Made by a program: the position numbers and the translations under genes
Notes under the pieces: model-generated
What the model was told of the DNA's origin: nothing
Seen by the model: the letters and a program-made list of their open reading frames with translations, nothing else
Databases searched by the model: none
Shown here: positions 30,726-41,230 of the stretch, in pieces
Layout: every line of letters starts with the position of its first letter
Numbering within the stretch: the stretch's first letter is position 1
Assembly: GCA_018806915.1 (NCBI GenBank)
Contig: JAGKQI010000104.1
Location: 620,001 to 684,000 of the forward strand
DNA from: Phytophthora colocasiae
Lineage: Eukaryota > Oomycota > Peronosporomycetes > Peronosporales > Peronosporaceae
Reading direction: 5' to 3'
Length of the DNA stretch: 64,000 nucleotides

Positions 30726-32273
30726 TCGCTCTTCGAGCTCACGAACTATTCCATTTACAATTTCACGTCGAACATCATCCAGGTTTTCAATAGTCGAAAT
30801 TCCCATGTCTTGTACGGCTTTCATCTTACCTAAGATGGCTACATGAGGGGGAATACCGGTCGCTTTTAAATTTGACGTCGGATCACTGAAGCCACAGCGC
30901 ACGCGATCGGATAATTTTACTAGCAATTCCGAATCTTGAAACAGAGCTGTTTCGTACAGTGGGTGGCATAACGGCAGATGCCTTCGTAGAAACGGTATAT
31001 GGTACACAAGTGACGCAAGGCAAAATTCCTCTACAAACACTAGCTGCTCGGGAATTCCACGAAACACCATCACTACCCCGCGGTGTACCCATTCATCTTG
31101 CTGTTCGAAATGAGGTGGTAAAATTGCAAATTCATGGCTTCCAGAAGGAAGCCCGGCGACAGTCCGACCCACGTGCATATCTCCTGCAGCTTCATACCGC
31201 AAGTATGTGTTTTGAACTCCTCCTAACGACCAACCAGCACGAAGATGCACTGCTGTAGAAGATGGACATGCAGTCGACCCAGACGCGCAGTATGTTGCAG
31301 CGCCCTTTCGTATGGAGTGTGTTCCGAGGTCATCTGCATGCACTCCTTGTCTTTTTAGCTCTGCAGCGACCTGCTCGTCTACGAGCAAACGCTGTAAACT
31401 CTTACGAAATCGTTCGTACTGATCAGACCCAGGGAACAATCGATTATCATCATCAAAGGTTGTAGTTGCCCAATACATCGCAAGCGCTAGAATGGGGCAA
31501 ATCGTTGGTTGTAGTGGATTTGCATATACATGCCGTGGGTCTCGAGGCCGTTCCCCACCCTGATCATTTTTCATATGGGCAAAAAACACTCTCAACGAAT
31601 CGCCGCGCCATTCGATATGGGAATGGCAGATGCCGAAAGCATTAGCTGAACGACACATTAGATTCCACGATATAATCAGATACACACGAGAAAAAATTGC
31701 ATCACTCCCAGAAAGTGCCATCAAGTGAGAGGAAAGAAATTCAAAAAGCTCAAACGAGAGGGGATCTTTCCCTACTTTCACATTTCCAACACCACGAGCT
31801 TGGGTCACAGCAAGTTCACGCTTGATGCCTTTAAAGAACTGCTTTAATTCATTCTCCATGTCAGAATCCATTTTCCGCCCGTAATCACGGTACAAGTTGA
31901 AGAGACCGGCACGGTGTGTGTTGAGAGCAGAGTAGCTCAGCGTCGAGCCGTCCGCTTTGCGCAGGGTTAGCAACCATGTCTGAAACACCTCTGGATCTAA
32001 GTTGTCAAAATGGAGCGGGGGCTCGTCATTTTTCCGAGTGAGGAGAGGTTTAATGCGAGCTCGCAATTGCTTCTCCGAGAGTCCATTAACAGTCCCAAGC
32101 CGATCTGCAAACGCTGGTTGAATAAGCGGGCTGTGGTTTTGAAGAACCCAGCATATAAAGCGAGAGTAGGAATTCACGTAGGCTGCACGTGAACTTGGGC
32201 AGACTGTATTATCACGAATCTCCTCAGCTAACTGCTTTAGCTCTGCAAGACGCTCAGCGGTAACACTCTCCAT
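30338..32273 (-). CDS. Crypton-type tyrosine recombinase with GCR1_C-like tail (frameshifted)
   Basis: The main frame (32273 down to 30693, 526 residues) is a tyrosine recombinase: core-binding region in the first 180 residues, first catalytic Arg in LMCRSANAFG, box II as HSIRKGAATY, then RAGWSLGGVQNTYLRYEAAG with the nucleophilic Tyr. The tail after about 30740 continues in another frame and holds the WAGRFRRIPPGFAFP ... LSDIRYLMKKIE DNA-binding domain ending at 30338. A frameshift, a small unseen intron or a programmed shift is needed to join them. Such recombinases are the only enzyme of Crypton elements, which insert by site-specific recombination. Here it lies inside MULE terminal repeats. 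Confidence 0.75.
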
Positions 32274-33196
32274 TGTTCCGAGAAATCTTCACTGAACCAG
32301 TTATAAATAAATTCTAGTTTCTACCAATGAAGTTAGAGTGGACAGTGTGTCCTGCAATTTCGGCAAAACGTAAGATTATGGACTGTACAGGAATAATGCT
32401 GGTTTTTGTATGTCGACACCCGTCGAATGATTTCGGTTTGGAAAATTCAGGACATTCTGTCCTGCACTAAGTGTGGAACACCAGGTGAGTGTCCTGTAAA
32501 ATCTGGAGAATGTATAATACTGTAGCGCGAAGAAATATATTTAACACAGTCAGTTTTGTAAACAACTCAACGGATCATTTCTCGGTTGCTTGCAAGGCTA
32601 ATTAGGGCTGTTGACGATACTTTTGAATTATCGGATTGCTTTGGATAGGTGAGCACGGGGCCGAAGAACTGTGAACTGTGCATCAACATCGCCGACTGTA
32701 CTTATTTGAGTATAATCCATTGTAGTGTGAGTTATTCGCTAAGCTTCGGCTGTGTGCGCTATAAGGCTGGCTACCTGTAGTAGTTTTTTGCTTTTATTTG
32801 CAATAAAAACTAAACATTACCCACCTTGGTTCACGGAGATTAACTACCGCTATTGGCAATCTGAAAGAAATGGCAAATAAACGAGAGGAGACTACTGCAT
32901 AAAAAGTGGAGACGTTGAACAAACAGTAGCGTAAGCACAAATAGACAATGCGATTCTTAGCTTTCCTTCAAACAAAAGAACAAATTCGTAATGCAATGTC
33001 ATATATTTGCGAAACTTTACAGCAAAGTCTTTCTTTCTGTAAATTCTTCCGTAAGTCTTAGAAATGCCCACGGCTAGCGTACCCCCATGCCCGAGGTGGC
33101 AGGTAATCCAGAAAGTAAGACGTCTCTGATTCGTTGCCTTCATCGCTTTGGCCTTGGTTTAAAGCAACTCTCAATGGCGGAAGTTGAGTGACTGTT
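32274..33196. other. Non-coding part of the Mutator-like element
   Basis: Lies between the recombinase start and the MULE transposase stop, both on the minus strand. It probably holds the recombinase promoter and the transposase 3' end. TCCTGCA(A/C)T...TTCGG and its near-inverse occur at 32350 and 32455. No further gene seen. Confidence 0.4.
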
Positions 33197-35170
33197 TCAT
33201 GTGGCATTTTCAAAAAAGGAGTTAGTAGACGTGAGTAGCTCCGTAAATGTTGGGTGTGTAGTTGGTGGGGTCGCTGGATGATTAAGGTCGACACGCTCGC
33301 TGAAAGTTGCATCTCTGGCCGTGCCTGAACTTCCGTGAATTTTCTTGTGAGATTTTGTCTTACGTTTCTTGGACTTCTTGGACTGTAGTGGGGCTGGTTC
33401 TAACACTCTTGCTCTCGAGTCCTCTGCGATGCCACGACGAGTCAGCCAGTGAGCATGGAATTCTTGAACCTGTAGCTTCTTTTGTCGATTAGATTTCACA
33501 ATCTCGATGATGTCATGCACACAGGGTCTTCCATTTGTGCGGCGGAAAGTACCAGTACAGGGTGCGATCGATGTTTTCTTGGTAACAATTTCCACAGCAT
33601 GTTTCCACAAATTTGCTGTTTCGTTCAAAGCGTATCTGCTGATGAACATTACTACCGCCGAGTACCGCTCGTCTTGTAAGATGTGCGAAATTTTCCCAAC
33701 ATCTCGCTCGATATCTAAACTTGTGTTCTTGATACAAGTTTGCCACCATGGCAGGAGTTTCTCGAAAGCAGTCAGCAAATTTCCTTTAGACGACTCCAGC
33801 CATCTCTTGCACTTCGAGTGTGTACCTTCGACTGGAGACGTGTCACGATAGCCGAAATGCAAATATTGCGAAGTCCAGCAGCGCACAACTTTTGTCTTGT
33901 ATTTCCACCAGTGAAGATCGAGATAGTCTGCAAGTTCCGAGTTACACGACCGAATTTCCGCGCAACATTTTACAAACTCTTCCTCATTCGACGAATCAGC
34001 GGCCTTGTAGAACAAATTCATAAATTCGCTGGTCTCAATAGTGTTCTCGTACTTGTCTTGTCCAGGAGCAGGGTTCGGATTCTCAACTTGGTTAAGAACT
34101 GTCCGGGTTTTGGCAAGAACATTTCGGTCCATATGCCACCGACAGACGAGAGCAGGGACATCAGGAAACATTTGATCCAGCGCATTCATACAAGCTTGAT
34201 CGCGATCGGTGAGAATAATTGATGGCTTCGAAATATTGTATGCTTCAAGCATCTCTTTCAACTGTTGTAAAGCCCAGAGGAAATCTTCTTCTTTTTCACC
34301 GGGTAAAAAACATTGGGCAATCGGCAACACAGTGTTCATGTTGGTCATAGCAATGATGTTCAGTAGTGGTAGATCGGAATTATTTGTCTTGTATGTGCAA
34401 TCCATAACCATGACGTCAGAATTCCAAGCGTAAAATTCCTTGATTCCCGGGTGTGACCAAAATAAAGCCCGGAGTCTAGAGGTTGCTTTGTCTACATCAA
34501 CCTTGAAGAAAAAGTTGTGCTCTTCCAATTTCTTTAGCAGCAACTCGGTCGGTGTGTCGTCAGCCAGTGCCTCCCGACGACTTGAATTTTTCTTGTTCGA
34601 CACATCTTTCGCGATAATTGCTGTATCCGGATCAGCACTTCTAATTGTAGCAACAACCACTTGAGGAGACACACCGACAGCTGTCTGCGCAGCAACTAAG
34701 TCTGTGTGAGACAAGTCCGACGACGTCAAACGTTCCATGTCACGACGGCGATGGCCGGGGTGAATGCTCGGGTCACGAGAGGCGGGGTGGTTGTGGATCT
34801 TGGATCCATTAAGATGGACTATTTTCCAACTTCCGGTCACATTGTTCGCATCGACCGCTTCAATACGAATCTTCATCTTGCACCCAATTTTGCTTGTTCC
34901 CCGTTGTGTACGAACTCGATCTTCCTCTCGGATGTGACGTGTGTTCTTGGTTTTTCCGTAGTGGTCGCATTGGAAATCACGTTGTCGAATTTCTTTTGCC
35001 TTGTTTTTCTTGTTATGGGCCTTTGTCACGTCAATAACTTGGCGCCGATTCCACGCGTGAAGGGCAGTCTCTGCATTTTCATAAGAGTTAAACACTTGTT
35101 CCGGAGGTGGCGGAATGATGTAGCTCGAGGTTGTTGGTGGAGGTGGTGCCGATGTTGGTATTGAAGCCAT
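33197..35170 (-). CDS. MULE transposase with FAR1-like N-terminus
   Basis: 657 residues from the first ATG; the longer open frame starts with TTG at 35215. An N-terminal FAR1/WRKY-GCM1-like region (residues 25-150) has CDHYGKTKNTR and ends in HNHPAS. The catalytic core has VMVMDCTYKTNNSDLPLL (first Asp), IILTDRDQACMNAL (second Asp) and VCRWHMDRNV (the CxxH motif of MULEs), then a helical region. The C-terminus is Lys-rich (KKSKKRKTKSHKK). No stop or frameshift is visible. This is the enzyme expected to mobilise the TIR-bounded element. Confidence 0.85.
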   Translation of the reverse strand: MASIPTSAPPPPTTSSYIIPPPPEQVFNSYENAETALHAWNRRQVIDVTKAHNKKNKAKEIRQRDFQCDHYGKTKNTRHIREEDRVRTQRGTSKIGCKMKIRIEAVDANNVTGSWKIVHLNGSKIHNHPASRDPSIHPGHRRRDMERLTSSDLSHTDLVAAQTAVGVSPQVVVATIRSADPDTAIIAKDVSNKKNSSRREALADDTPTELLLKKLEEHNFFFKVDVDKATSRLRALFWSHPGIKEFYAWNSDVMVMDCTYKTNNSDLPLLNIIAMTNMNTVLPIAQCFLPGEKEEDFLWALQQLKEMLEAYNISKPSIILTDRDQACMNALDQMFPDVPALVCRWHMDRNVLAKTRTVLNQVENPNPAPGQDKYENTIETSEFMNLFYKAADSSNEEEFVKCCAEIRSCNSELADYLDLHWWKYKTKVVRCWTSQYLHFGYRDTSPVEGTHSKCKRWLESSKGNLLTAFEKLLPWWQTCIKNTSLDIERDVGKISHILQDERYSAVVMFISRYALNETANLWKHAVEIVTKKTSIAPCTGTFRRTNGRPCVHDIIEIVKSNRQKKLQVQEFHAHWLTRRGIAEDSRARVLEPAPLQSKKSKKRKTKSHKKIHGSSGTARDATFSERVDLNHPATPPTTHPTFTELLTSTNSFFENAT

Positions 35171-35678
35171 AATCAAATAATGAATGCACTTGAAAAGAGC
35201 AAAACTCAAAGGCAAATGTAGGTTTCACGCCTTGTTTTACAGACCACGTGAGTTTCATAACCAAATATCGAAAAGGAGGCCATGTGGGTTTCATAACCGA
35301 ATACTGAAAAGTAGCAAAACATCTCATGAGTATGCGATGCAGCCTACATTTAACTAATGGATCCATAATAAACACCAAAGTACTCTTAGAATAACCACTA
35401 CTCATTGAATAACCGCTAGAATATTCACTAGAATAACCGCTATGAGGTAATTAATTCGTTTGCAATTAAAATAAAAATTTGTGTTGACTATTTTTATTTT
35501 GGTCAACACATATGATTTTTTGGTACCTCGAGCTCCGTAACCTCGAGCTCCATAGATTTTCCCGTCTTTGCTCTGCATTACACCTCTGAAAGATAACTCC
35601 TCCTCGGCTGAGGAGGAGGAACATGCACATGCACTGCTCAGCAGGGCGACAAAGAAGCGACTTGAGCTGCTTAGAGAC

Positions 35679-36422
35679 CAGGATGCAACTAGTTGACGCT
35701 GAGCAAGTTTAGTCCCATCCGTATTTCCCCACGTAGCGGGTGTGCAGGAACAACGCAGCATCATCGCCGTGTGGGTAGGATAGATGAGTCAATATTGCCA
35801 GCCCATTGCGAAGAAAACCGCACCGCTTAGTACAGTCAAGTTATAGATATACTGTACCTGACCGAAACTGGAAATGGTGTACGCCAACCACGCGCCATTC
35901 TTGTCCATCAACGAGTGCACCTTCGGCCACAGTAAATAATATTTACGTGCGTCGTGATATTTACTAAATATCACGACGCACGTATCAGCAACCAAATGGA
36001 CCGATACACTGATACTCGACGTGGCAACGCTGCAGACGCTGCATTGCAGCCTGTAAGACTTCGCTCTCTGGGCTAAGACTGGTGATCCCCTGTGACAGGG
36101 GATCAGGGGCCCTGTCGTACAAACCTGCCAACTTTTCCAACGCCCACGACAACTCGTCAACGATGACCCTAAAGGATAGTTTCGGGAAAGTTGTGAAACA
36201 GCTTGTTGGAAGAGTTTTGTTGCATTAAGCTGTCTCCACCCGTGATAAAGGACGAGATTTCACGACAGCGTCAGCGTAGAGTTGGACCGGGCTTGTATAA
36301 TTTTTTTGTCTACATGTACTGGCAGTAGCCGGAAGCGAGCAGTGCACGGAGGGAACGGAGTTGAAAACGAATGAGACACACTAAGAGCCCGTGTGTGTAG
36401 AGGCAACACGAACGGCAAGCTT
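35679..36422 (-). pseudogene. Scrambled solute-binding gene fragment
   Basis: Pieces of the family appear on the minus strand in broken frames: AWLAYTISSF-like sequence near 35880, the SKYHDVR region near 35970, and KPANFS-like sequence near 36120. The same scrambled order recurs at 58246-58930, so the rearrangement predates the duplication of this block. A 20-bp inverted copy of the YHDV-coding bases (35944-35963 versus 35965-35984) is special to this copy. The right end is cut by the Copia LTR. Confidence 0.65.
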
Positions 36423-36624
36423 TGAAGAAGGTCGTCACAGAGGTTGTTTAGCGAGGGGAGGACTGCCGAAGCTTGAGGCGAGGAGGCCGAGGCGAGGGAA
36501 GTCACTTGAGGGGTAGAATGGAAATTCAGAAGTGATTGATTGATACGAGCTTACACTGTCTTCTCTACCTAGCCTGCATCCAATCATTTGGTGCATCCAA
36601 TCACCAACACTCTGTACTCGTCCA
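36423..36624 (-). repeat. Copia LTR (downstream)
   Basis: 202 bp, TG...CA ends; the same length as the other LTR and nearly identical (one difference noted: TTTAG versus TTTTG near 36450/40670). Confidence 0.9.
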
Positions 36625-36711
36625 ATCATCCTACTCGTCTAATCATCGGTGGCGTAAACATCTTACCGTAATCATCGCGGGATCGTATTGGATCACCTGC
36701 AACAGCCCCTC

Positions 36712-37485
36712 TCAATGCGAACACGCTTGAACGCCAAGAGCCGTCGTTAAGTCCTTGTGACGAGGTCCGCCGAGTCCCTTGGTCAAGATGTCGGCCAGCA
36801 TGGTCGTAGTCTCGCAGTACTCGACGATCACTTCACCGCGCTTGACTTCATCACGGATGTGGTGGTACTTGATGTCGATGTGCTTCGCGCGGCCATGGTT
36901 CACAGGGTTCTTCGTCATCTTGATGCACGACTGATTGTCTTCGAAAATCTTCAGATCCGGGATGTCTTCGCCTGTAGCGTCGAGGATCTCACACAGAAGC
37001 TTGTGCACCCACTTGCCTTCTTGGATTGCCAGACTGAGCGCAATGTACTCGGCTTCACTCGTGGAAAGAGACACACTCGATTGTTTCTTGGATCCCCACG
37101 ACACAGGTCCGCCAAGAACTTGAAACAGGTAGCCCGAAGTCGACTTGCGGTCACTGTGGTCACCAGCCCAGTCTGCATCCGAGTAGCCACGAAAGTCGAT
37201 TCCCTTGGTCGGCGAAAAACGGAGTCCGTGCGACTTGGTGCCCTGAAGGTAACGGAAGATGCGCTTAACTGCAATCCAGTGCTCGACTTGAGGGTTCTCC
37301 ATGAAGCGCGAAACGTAACCAACTGCAAAAGCAATGTCTGGGCGAGTCGACGTCATCAAGTGCATGAGAGCACCGACAGCTTCGCGGAACGGCGCATCCA
37401 ACTTGGTCGAGACGTCACTGGCAACAAGCTTCATGCTGAGGTCGACTGGACTGGCAGCAGGTTTGCAGTTCTGCATGCCAAAGCG
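36712..37485 (-). pseudogene. Copia RT thumb and RNase H (3' part of polyprotein)
   Basis: Resumes the polyprotein frame after the inversion: FGMQNCKPAASPVDLSMKL, YSDADWAGDHSDRKSTSGY, SLSTSEAEYIAL and FEDNQSCIKMTKNP are the RNase H signatures. It ends in ILTKGLGGPRH and a normal stop 87 bp before the LTR. Confidence 0.88.
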
Positions 37486-37840
37486 CTCACTGCGTGGAAC
37501 TTCTCAAGGCGATCTACGGTCTCAAGCAAGCTTCTCGAGTGTGGAATGAGACCTTCGACGAGTATGTGCGCTCCATCGGATTTCGCGTTTCGAGCTACGA
37601 TCCGTGCCTCTACATCAAGGTTGTCGACGGTGACTGCGTTCTGATGCTGGTGTACGTCGACGATGTTTTGGTGACCGGAAGCTCTTCGACGATCATTGCT
37701 GAAGTCAAGAAACAGCTCAAGGCACGATTCGAGATGACTGACAGCGGCAAGTGTTCCTTCATTCTGGGCATCGAAGTGGTCGACAACGCAGATGGCAGCG
37801 TCACGCTGTCCCAAGCTCGCTACATCAACGACATCCTGCG
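37486..37840 (+). pseudogene. Inverted block holding the Copia RT catalytic core
   Basis: On the plus strand, opposite to the rest of the element: ELLKAIYGLKQASRVWNETF, then LVYVDDVLVTG with the catalytic YVDD, and ILGIEV ... SQARYINDIL. It is exactly the part missing between the minus-strand RT segments on either side. Frames left and right of it are still in register, so the block was flipped without gain or loss of bases. Two or three bases of GC/GCG microhomology sit at each junction. Confidence 0.9.
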
Positions 37841-38346
37841 TATCCGTCATCGAGTTCCACGCCTTCTGGAACACTGCAGAACACCTTCTCCTTCATCAAG
37901 CCGTACAGGAACGCCGTGACGACATCAAGTTGGTCGAGGGGCCAATTGAAGAACTTGGCCACAGCGATGATCATTCGAAGCGTGACGTACTTGACCACCG
38001 GCGAAAACGTCTCGATGGACCCGTCGGCTTTACGTTTGATCTTGAACACCCACTTGGTTCCGACTGCGCGTTGGTTGTTCGGTAATTTGGCGCCACGAAA
38101 CACTCCACGAAGTCGCATCGACTTGAGTTCTACTCGGATCGCCTTGCGCCAGTGGACTTGGTCTTCGCCGCTCACAGCATCTTGGAACGTCTTCGGCTCG
38201 GCGCTGTCACTCGTCTCCACTGCATTCGCACTCGCACGCCAGTACATTGGCTGAGTCGCGTCACCATCATCATCGTTTTCAGATTTGGCTTCTTGATGGT
38301 CGGAGTCCGGAGCGCTTGCTTCTTCTAATCTAGCACTGCGACGCGG
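37841..38346 (-). pseudogene. Copia reverse transcriptase, N-terminal part
   Basis: Continues in the same frame as the upstream polyprotein after the TGA: WRKAIRVELKSMR, GTKWVFKIKRKADGS, LDVVTAFLYGLMKEKVFCSVPEGV. The frame then enters the inverted block and stops. Confidence 0.85.
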
Positions 38347-40638
38347 TCAACGAACATGTTCACGATCCTCGGCGTTAGAACGAGCCTTGCGTTTCCCCGC
38401 CTGCTTGAATTCACGCGTTCCATGGTCGTTCGAAATCTCGAGGTCGTCAAGGATGTCCGCAGCATCTTCGACATCTTCTTCATCATCAACAACATTGGCG
38501 TCGTCGAAGGTCGATTCGTCGAAAGTGACATCGCGAGAAATCACTACCTGGCCCGCCTCGATGTCATAAACGCGATACGCCTTCGAACGCTCTTCATAGC
38601 CCATGAAAATTCCTTCACGAGCCTTGGGGTCCCACTTGAGTCGCTTCTCCTTCGGCGTCAGGACGTAGGCCTTGCACCCGAAAACGCGCATGTGCTTCAC
38701 GTTGGGCTTCCTCTTGTACACAATCTCAAACGGCGTCTTCCCTGGGACCTTGGGTGACGGCAGTCGATTCTTGATGTAAATTGCCGTCATCGCCGCTTCC
38801 GCCCAAAACGTCTTGTCCAAACGTGCGAAGTGAAGCATGCTGCGCCCAATGGTCACAATCGTCCGGTTGGCGCGTTCCGCAGTAGCATTCGTCTGATGCG
38901 CATATCGAACCGTCGGCTGGACTTCAATGCCATGATTGTCGTAAAAGGCCTTGAGCGAGTTGGTCGCGAACTCCTTGGCACCGTCATGACGCACGAACTT
39001 GACCCTGGCATCGAATTGGCGCTCCACTTTAGCGATGAACTTGCGCAGACAGTCTTCACTCTCCGACTTGGCGCGCAAACAGAATCCCGTGGCTTCGTCA
39101 GTGATCAGCAGTAGATACTTGCTGTCACCAAGCGACTCTTTCTCCATGGGGCCACAAAGGTCGAAGTGCAGGAACTCGAATGGCTTGTACTTGGGCTTGT
39201 CCGGGTTACTCGGAAAGGGTTTTTGGACCATCTTCCCTTGTTGACATCCGCGGCATCCGCTTGAGTTCTTAGACGAGGTCGGCATTTTCGCGCCCGTCAC
39301 CATGCCGCTCGAAACCATCTTCCGTAGCACGTCGTTCGGAGCATGACCCATCCGCGCATGAAGATCGACACTGTTGATCGAGGCCCTAGTCGTCGAATTG
39401 GCAGAACCCTTGGGTACTCGTAGCCAGTAGAGTCCGTCGATCAGGTCCGCGGAAGCAACGATCTTCTTCGACGACTTGCGCGCAATGTGCATCTCGGAGC
39501 CGTCAAACACCACCTTGAAGTCTCCACCTCGGTTGATCTGAGGCACAGACAGCAGGTTCTTGTTCATACTCGGCACGTAGAGAGCATCTTCAATTCGGAC
39601 GTCGCGCACACTTCGGTTGGGCAGAATCACTTGTTGTACAACGGTACCAACTCCCAAAATCTTGGCCGTTTGACCGTTGGCAACAGTGAGTTCGCCTTCG
39701 TCGCGCAAGTTGATGTCGATGAACTTGGACTTGTCGTTGCAAATGTGGTGGGTTGCACCACTGTCGATCGCCCATGAGCTTTGAAACTTCTTGCCCGACG
39801 ACACTCCACACGCTGTCGACATGGAGACCGCGAACGCGATGTAGTCGTCATCGTCGTCGCACCACTCAACGTTGCTGGCACCGCGACCACCTCGGCCGCG
39901 TCGTGCTCCTCGATTTTCTTCTTTCTGCTTGGTCCAGCACTTGTCGATAACGTGCCCCAATTTTCCGCAGTAGTCACACCGGCGAGTTTGACGCTCGGCG
40001 TTGAAGGCCTTTGCTGCTTCCTCGATTTTCACCGCCGCAGTCTTCTCGCCTTGTCGCTTGATATGCTCATTCGTGAGCACCTTCACCACATCTTGCGTCC
40101 GCAGCTCTGCATTGCTCATCTCCATGTTGAGCACGACGTTCTCGTAGCTCTTGGGCAGACTGCGCAGCAAGCAGATCGCCACATCCTCGTCCTCCATCTT
40201 GGCGCCGATACTGCTAAGCTTCGCGCTGATGTTGAGGACCTCGTTACAATGGTGAAGGATGTTTCCGCCTTCTGCCATCTCCATGCTGAAGAGCTGACGC
40301 TTGAGATAAATGCGTCCAGCCTTCTGCGATCCACCGTAAAGGGTACGCAAGCGCGCCCACGCGACCCAGGCTTCCTCGTAGTCGTCGACAACATGATGGT
40401 AGTCCGCGTCCATGTGGAGGAGCATCAGACCGAAGGCGACGTTGCTCGACTTGACATACTCGTCCTTGGCCCTGGAGTCCGTGAACGTAGGCGTCGTCTC
40501 GCGGTTCACCACATTCCACACCGACTTGGTCAGGAACACGCCACGCATGTAACGGTTCCACGTGGCGTAGTTCTCGCCGTTGAACTTGTCGATGGAGATC
40601 TTGGTATCTTGGACAGATGACATCGTGCTTGGGCTCAT
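38347..40638 (-). CDS. Copia gag-protease-integrase (5' part of polyprotein)
   Basis: 763 residues from the ATG that overlaps the primer-binding site. Domains in order: Gag (UBN2-like, [12 protein letters not shown]), CCHC knuckle [14 protein letters not shown], aspartic protease [10 protein letters not shown], the HHCC zinc region LHARMGHAP ... CRGCQQGK, and the integrase core with [15 protein letters not shown] and [10 protein letters not shown] supplying D, D and E. The frame ends at TGA 38347-38349, where CGA is expected; the next codons (PRRSARLEEA) are the usual bridge from integrase to RT, so this is a single nonsense change. Confidence 0.88.
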   Translation of the reverse strand: MSPSTMSSVQDTKISIDKFNGENYATWNRYMRGVFLTKSVWNVVNRETTPTFTDSRAKDEYVKSSNVAFGLMLLHMDADYHHVVDDYEEAWVAWARLRTLYGGSQKAGRIYLKRQLFSMEMAEGGNILHHCNEVLNISAKLSSIGAKMEDEDVAICLLRSLPKSYENVVLNMEMSNAELRTQDVVKVLTNEHIKRQGEKTAAVKIEEAAKAFNAERQTRRCDYCGKLGHVIDKCWTKQKEENRGARRGRGGRGASNVEWCDDDDDYIAFAVSMSTACGVSSGKKFQSSWAIDSGATHHICNDKSKFIDINLRDEGELTVANGQTAKILGVGTVVQQVILPNRSVRDVRIEDALYVPSMNKNLLSVPQINRGGDFKVVFDGSEMHIARKSSKKIVASADLIDGLYWLRVPKGSANSTTRASINSVDLHARMGHAPNDVLRKMVSSGMVTGAKMPTSSKNSSGCRGCQQGKMVQKPFPSNPDKPKYKPFEFLHFDLCGPMEKESLGDSKYLLLITDEATGFCLRAKSESEDCLRKFIAKVERQFDARVKFVRHDGAKEFATNSLKAFYDNHGIEVQPTVRYAHQTNATAERANRTIVTIGRSMLHFARLDKTFWAEAAMTAIYIKNRLPSPKVPGKTPFEIVYKRKPNVKHMRVFGCKAYVLTPKEKRLKWDPKAREGIFMGYEERSKAYRVYDIEAGQVVISRDVTFDESTFDDANVVDDEEDVEDAADILDDLEISNDHGTREFKQAGKRKARSNAEDREHVR

Positions 40639-40642
40639 AACC

Positions 40643-40844
40643 TGAAGAAGGTCGTCACAGAGGTTGTTTTGCGAGGGGAGGACTGCCGAAGCTTGAGGCG
40701 AGGAGGCCGAGGCGAGGGAAGTCACTTGAGGGGTAGAATGGAAATTCAGAAGTGATTGATTGATACGAGCTTACACTGTCTTCTCTACCTAGCCTGCATC
40801 CAATCATTTGGTGCATCCAATCACCAACACTCTGTACTCGTCCA
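40643..40844 (-). repeat. Copia LTR (upstream)
   Basis: 202 bp, directly followed in reading direction by the initiator-tRNA-type primer-binding site at 40631-40642. Confidence 0.9.
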
Positions 40845-40931
40845 AAAAAGTCCAATATGAACGTGATTCTTATGCATGTAGTTGCCGAAGGCAACATTCG
40901 CTGTTAGAAACTACGTTTTAACATGTAACTC

Positions 40932-41222
40932 TTACTGACCCGGGTGCAGACCAAGGAAGCCCGGACTAGGCTCACCCTGCACTTCACCGAAGTACAGCAC
41001 GAACGTCTGCTTCCACTGCTCCACCTTCGCACGGTCCTCCATGAACGTCGGGAAGGCAGCCATGTTGGCTTCCGGGACGTTCCAAGGCTTATTGGCGTTA
41101 AGATCCGTGCGCACACTGTTAAACACCACCGACGTCTGAGCTTCCTGGGAAATAGCCCAGTTCATGAACAGCTTGGCCGCAGCAGGATGCTTGGCCTTTT
41201 TCAGAATTCCGACACGCCGACC
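40932..41222 (-). pseudogene. Solute-binding gene copy G, C-terminal part
   Basis: Codes the last 95 or so residues of the family (RVGILKKAKHPAAAKLFMNWA through SPGFLGLHPGQ) without a break up to the Gypsy insertion. The rest of the gene resumes on the other side of the retrotransposon at 46913. This half differs from copy D at only a few positions. Confidence 0.85.
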
Positions 41223-41230
41223 TGTGATGA

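Larger units (their letters stand above)
26372..35563. mobile_element. Mutator-like composite element with ~110-bp TIRs and 9-bp TSD
   Basis: Both ends begin GGGAAAATCTATGGAGCTCG (right end inverted) and stay alike for about 110 bp. GTCTTTGCT stands directly outside each end (26363-26371 and 35564-35572), a 9-bp duplication as expected for Mutator-like elements. The element holds a MULE transposase, a tyrosine recombinase and, between duplicated left ends, a Harbinger fragment. Without that insertion and duplication it would be about 5.7 kb. The outer flanks resemble the spacer of the solute-binding array (AATATTGCGT...CTTTGCT then CTGAAAGATAAC), so it landed in a diverged array-type spacer. 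Confidence 0.85.
36423..40844 (-). mobile_element. Ty1/Copia LTR retrotransposon with internal inversion
   Basis: Bounded by 202-bp LTRs that begin TG and end CA, at 36423-36624 and 40643-40844. The primer-binding site next to the upstream LTR is complementary to the anticodon arm of initiator tRNA-Met (GGTTATGAGCCC on the minus strand), the half-tRNA primer type of Drosophila copia and yeast Ty5. One gag-pol frame of 1,309 codons runs leftward and is broken by one TGA and by an inversion of the RT core. No target duplication is seen: AGCTT precedes one LTR and AAAAA follows the other. Confidence 0.9.

Noticed and set aside
36757..37644. 295-codon plus-strand frame across the Copia RNase H region
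   Set aside because: It is antisense to clear RNase H motifs; only the inverted RT block inside it is coding on the plus strand.
39781..40620. 279-codon plus-strand frame
   Set aside because: Antisense shadow of the Copia Gag region, with no domain of its own.
41223..41230. LTR of 281 bp starting at TGTGATGA
   Set aside because: Equal length with the 3' side is possible, but the first 11 bases differ at four positions while the other 270 are identical and a G-rich tract precedes TGGCATG at the 3' LTR, so a 273-bp LTR fits better.
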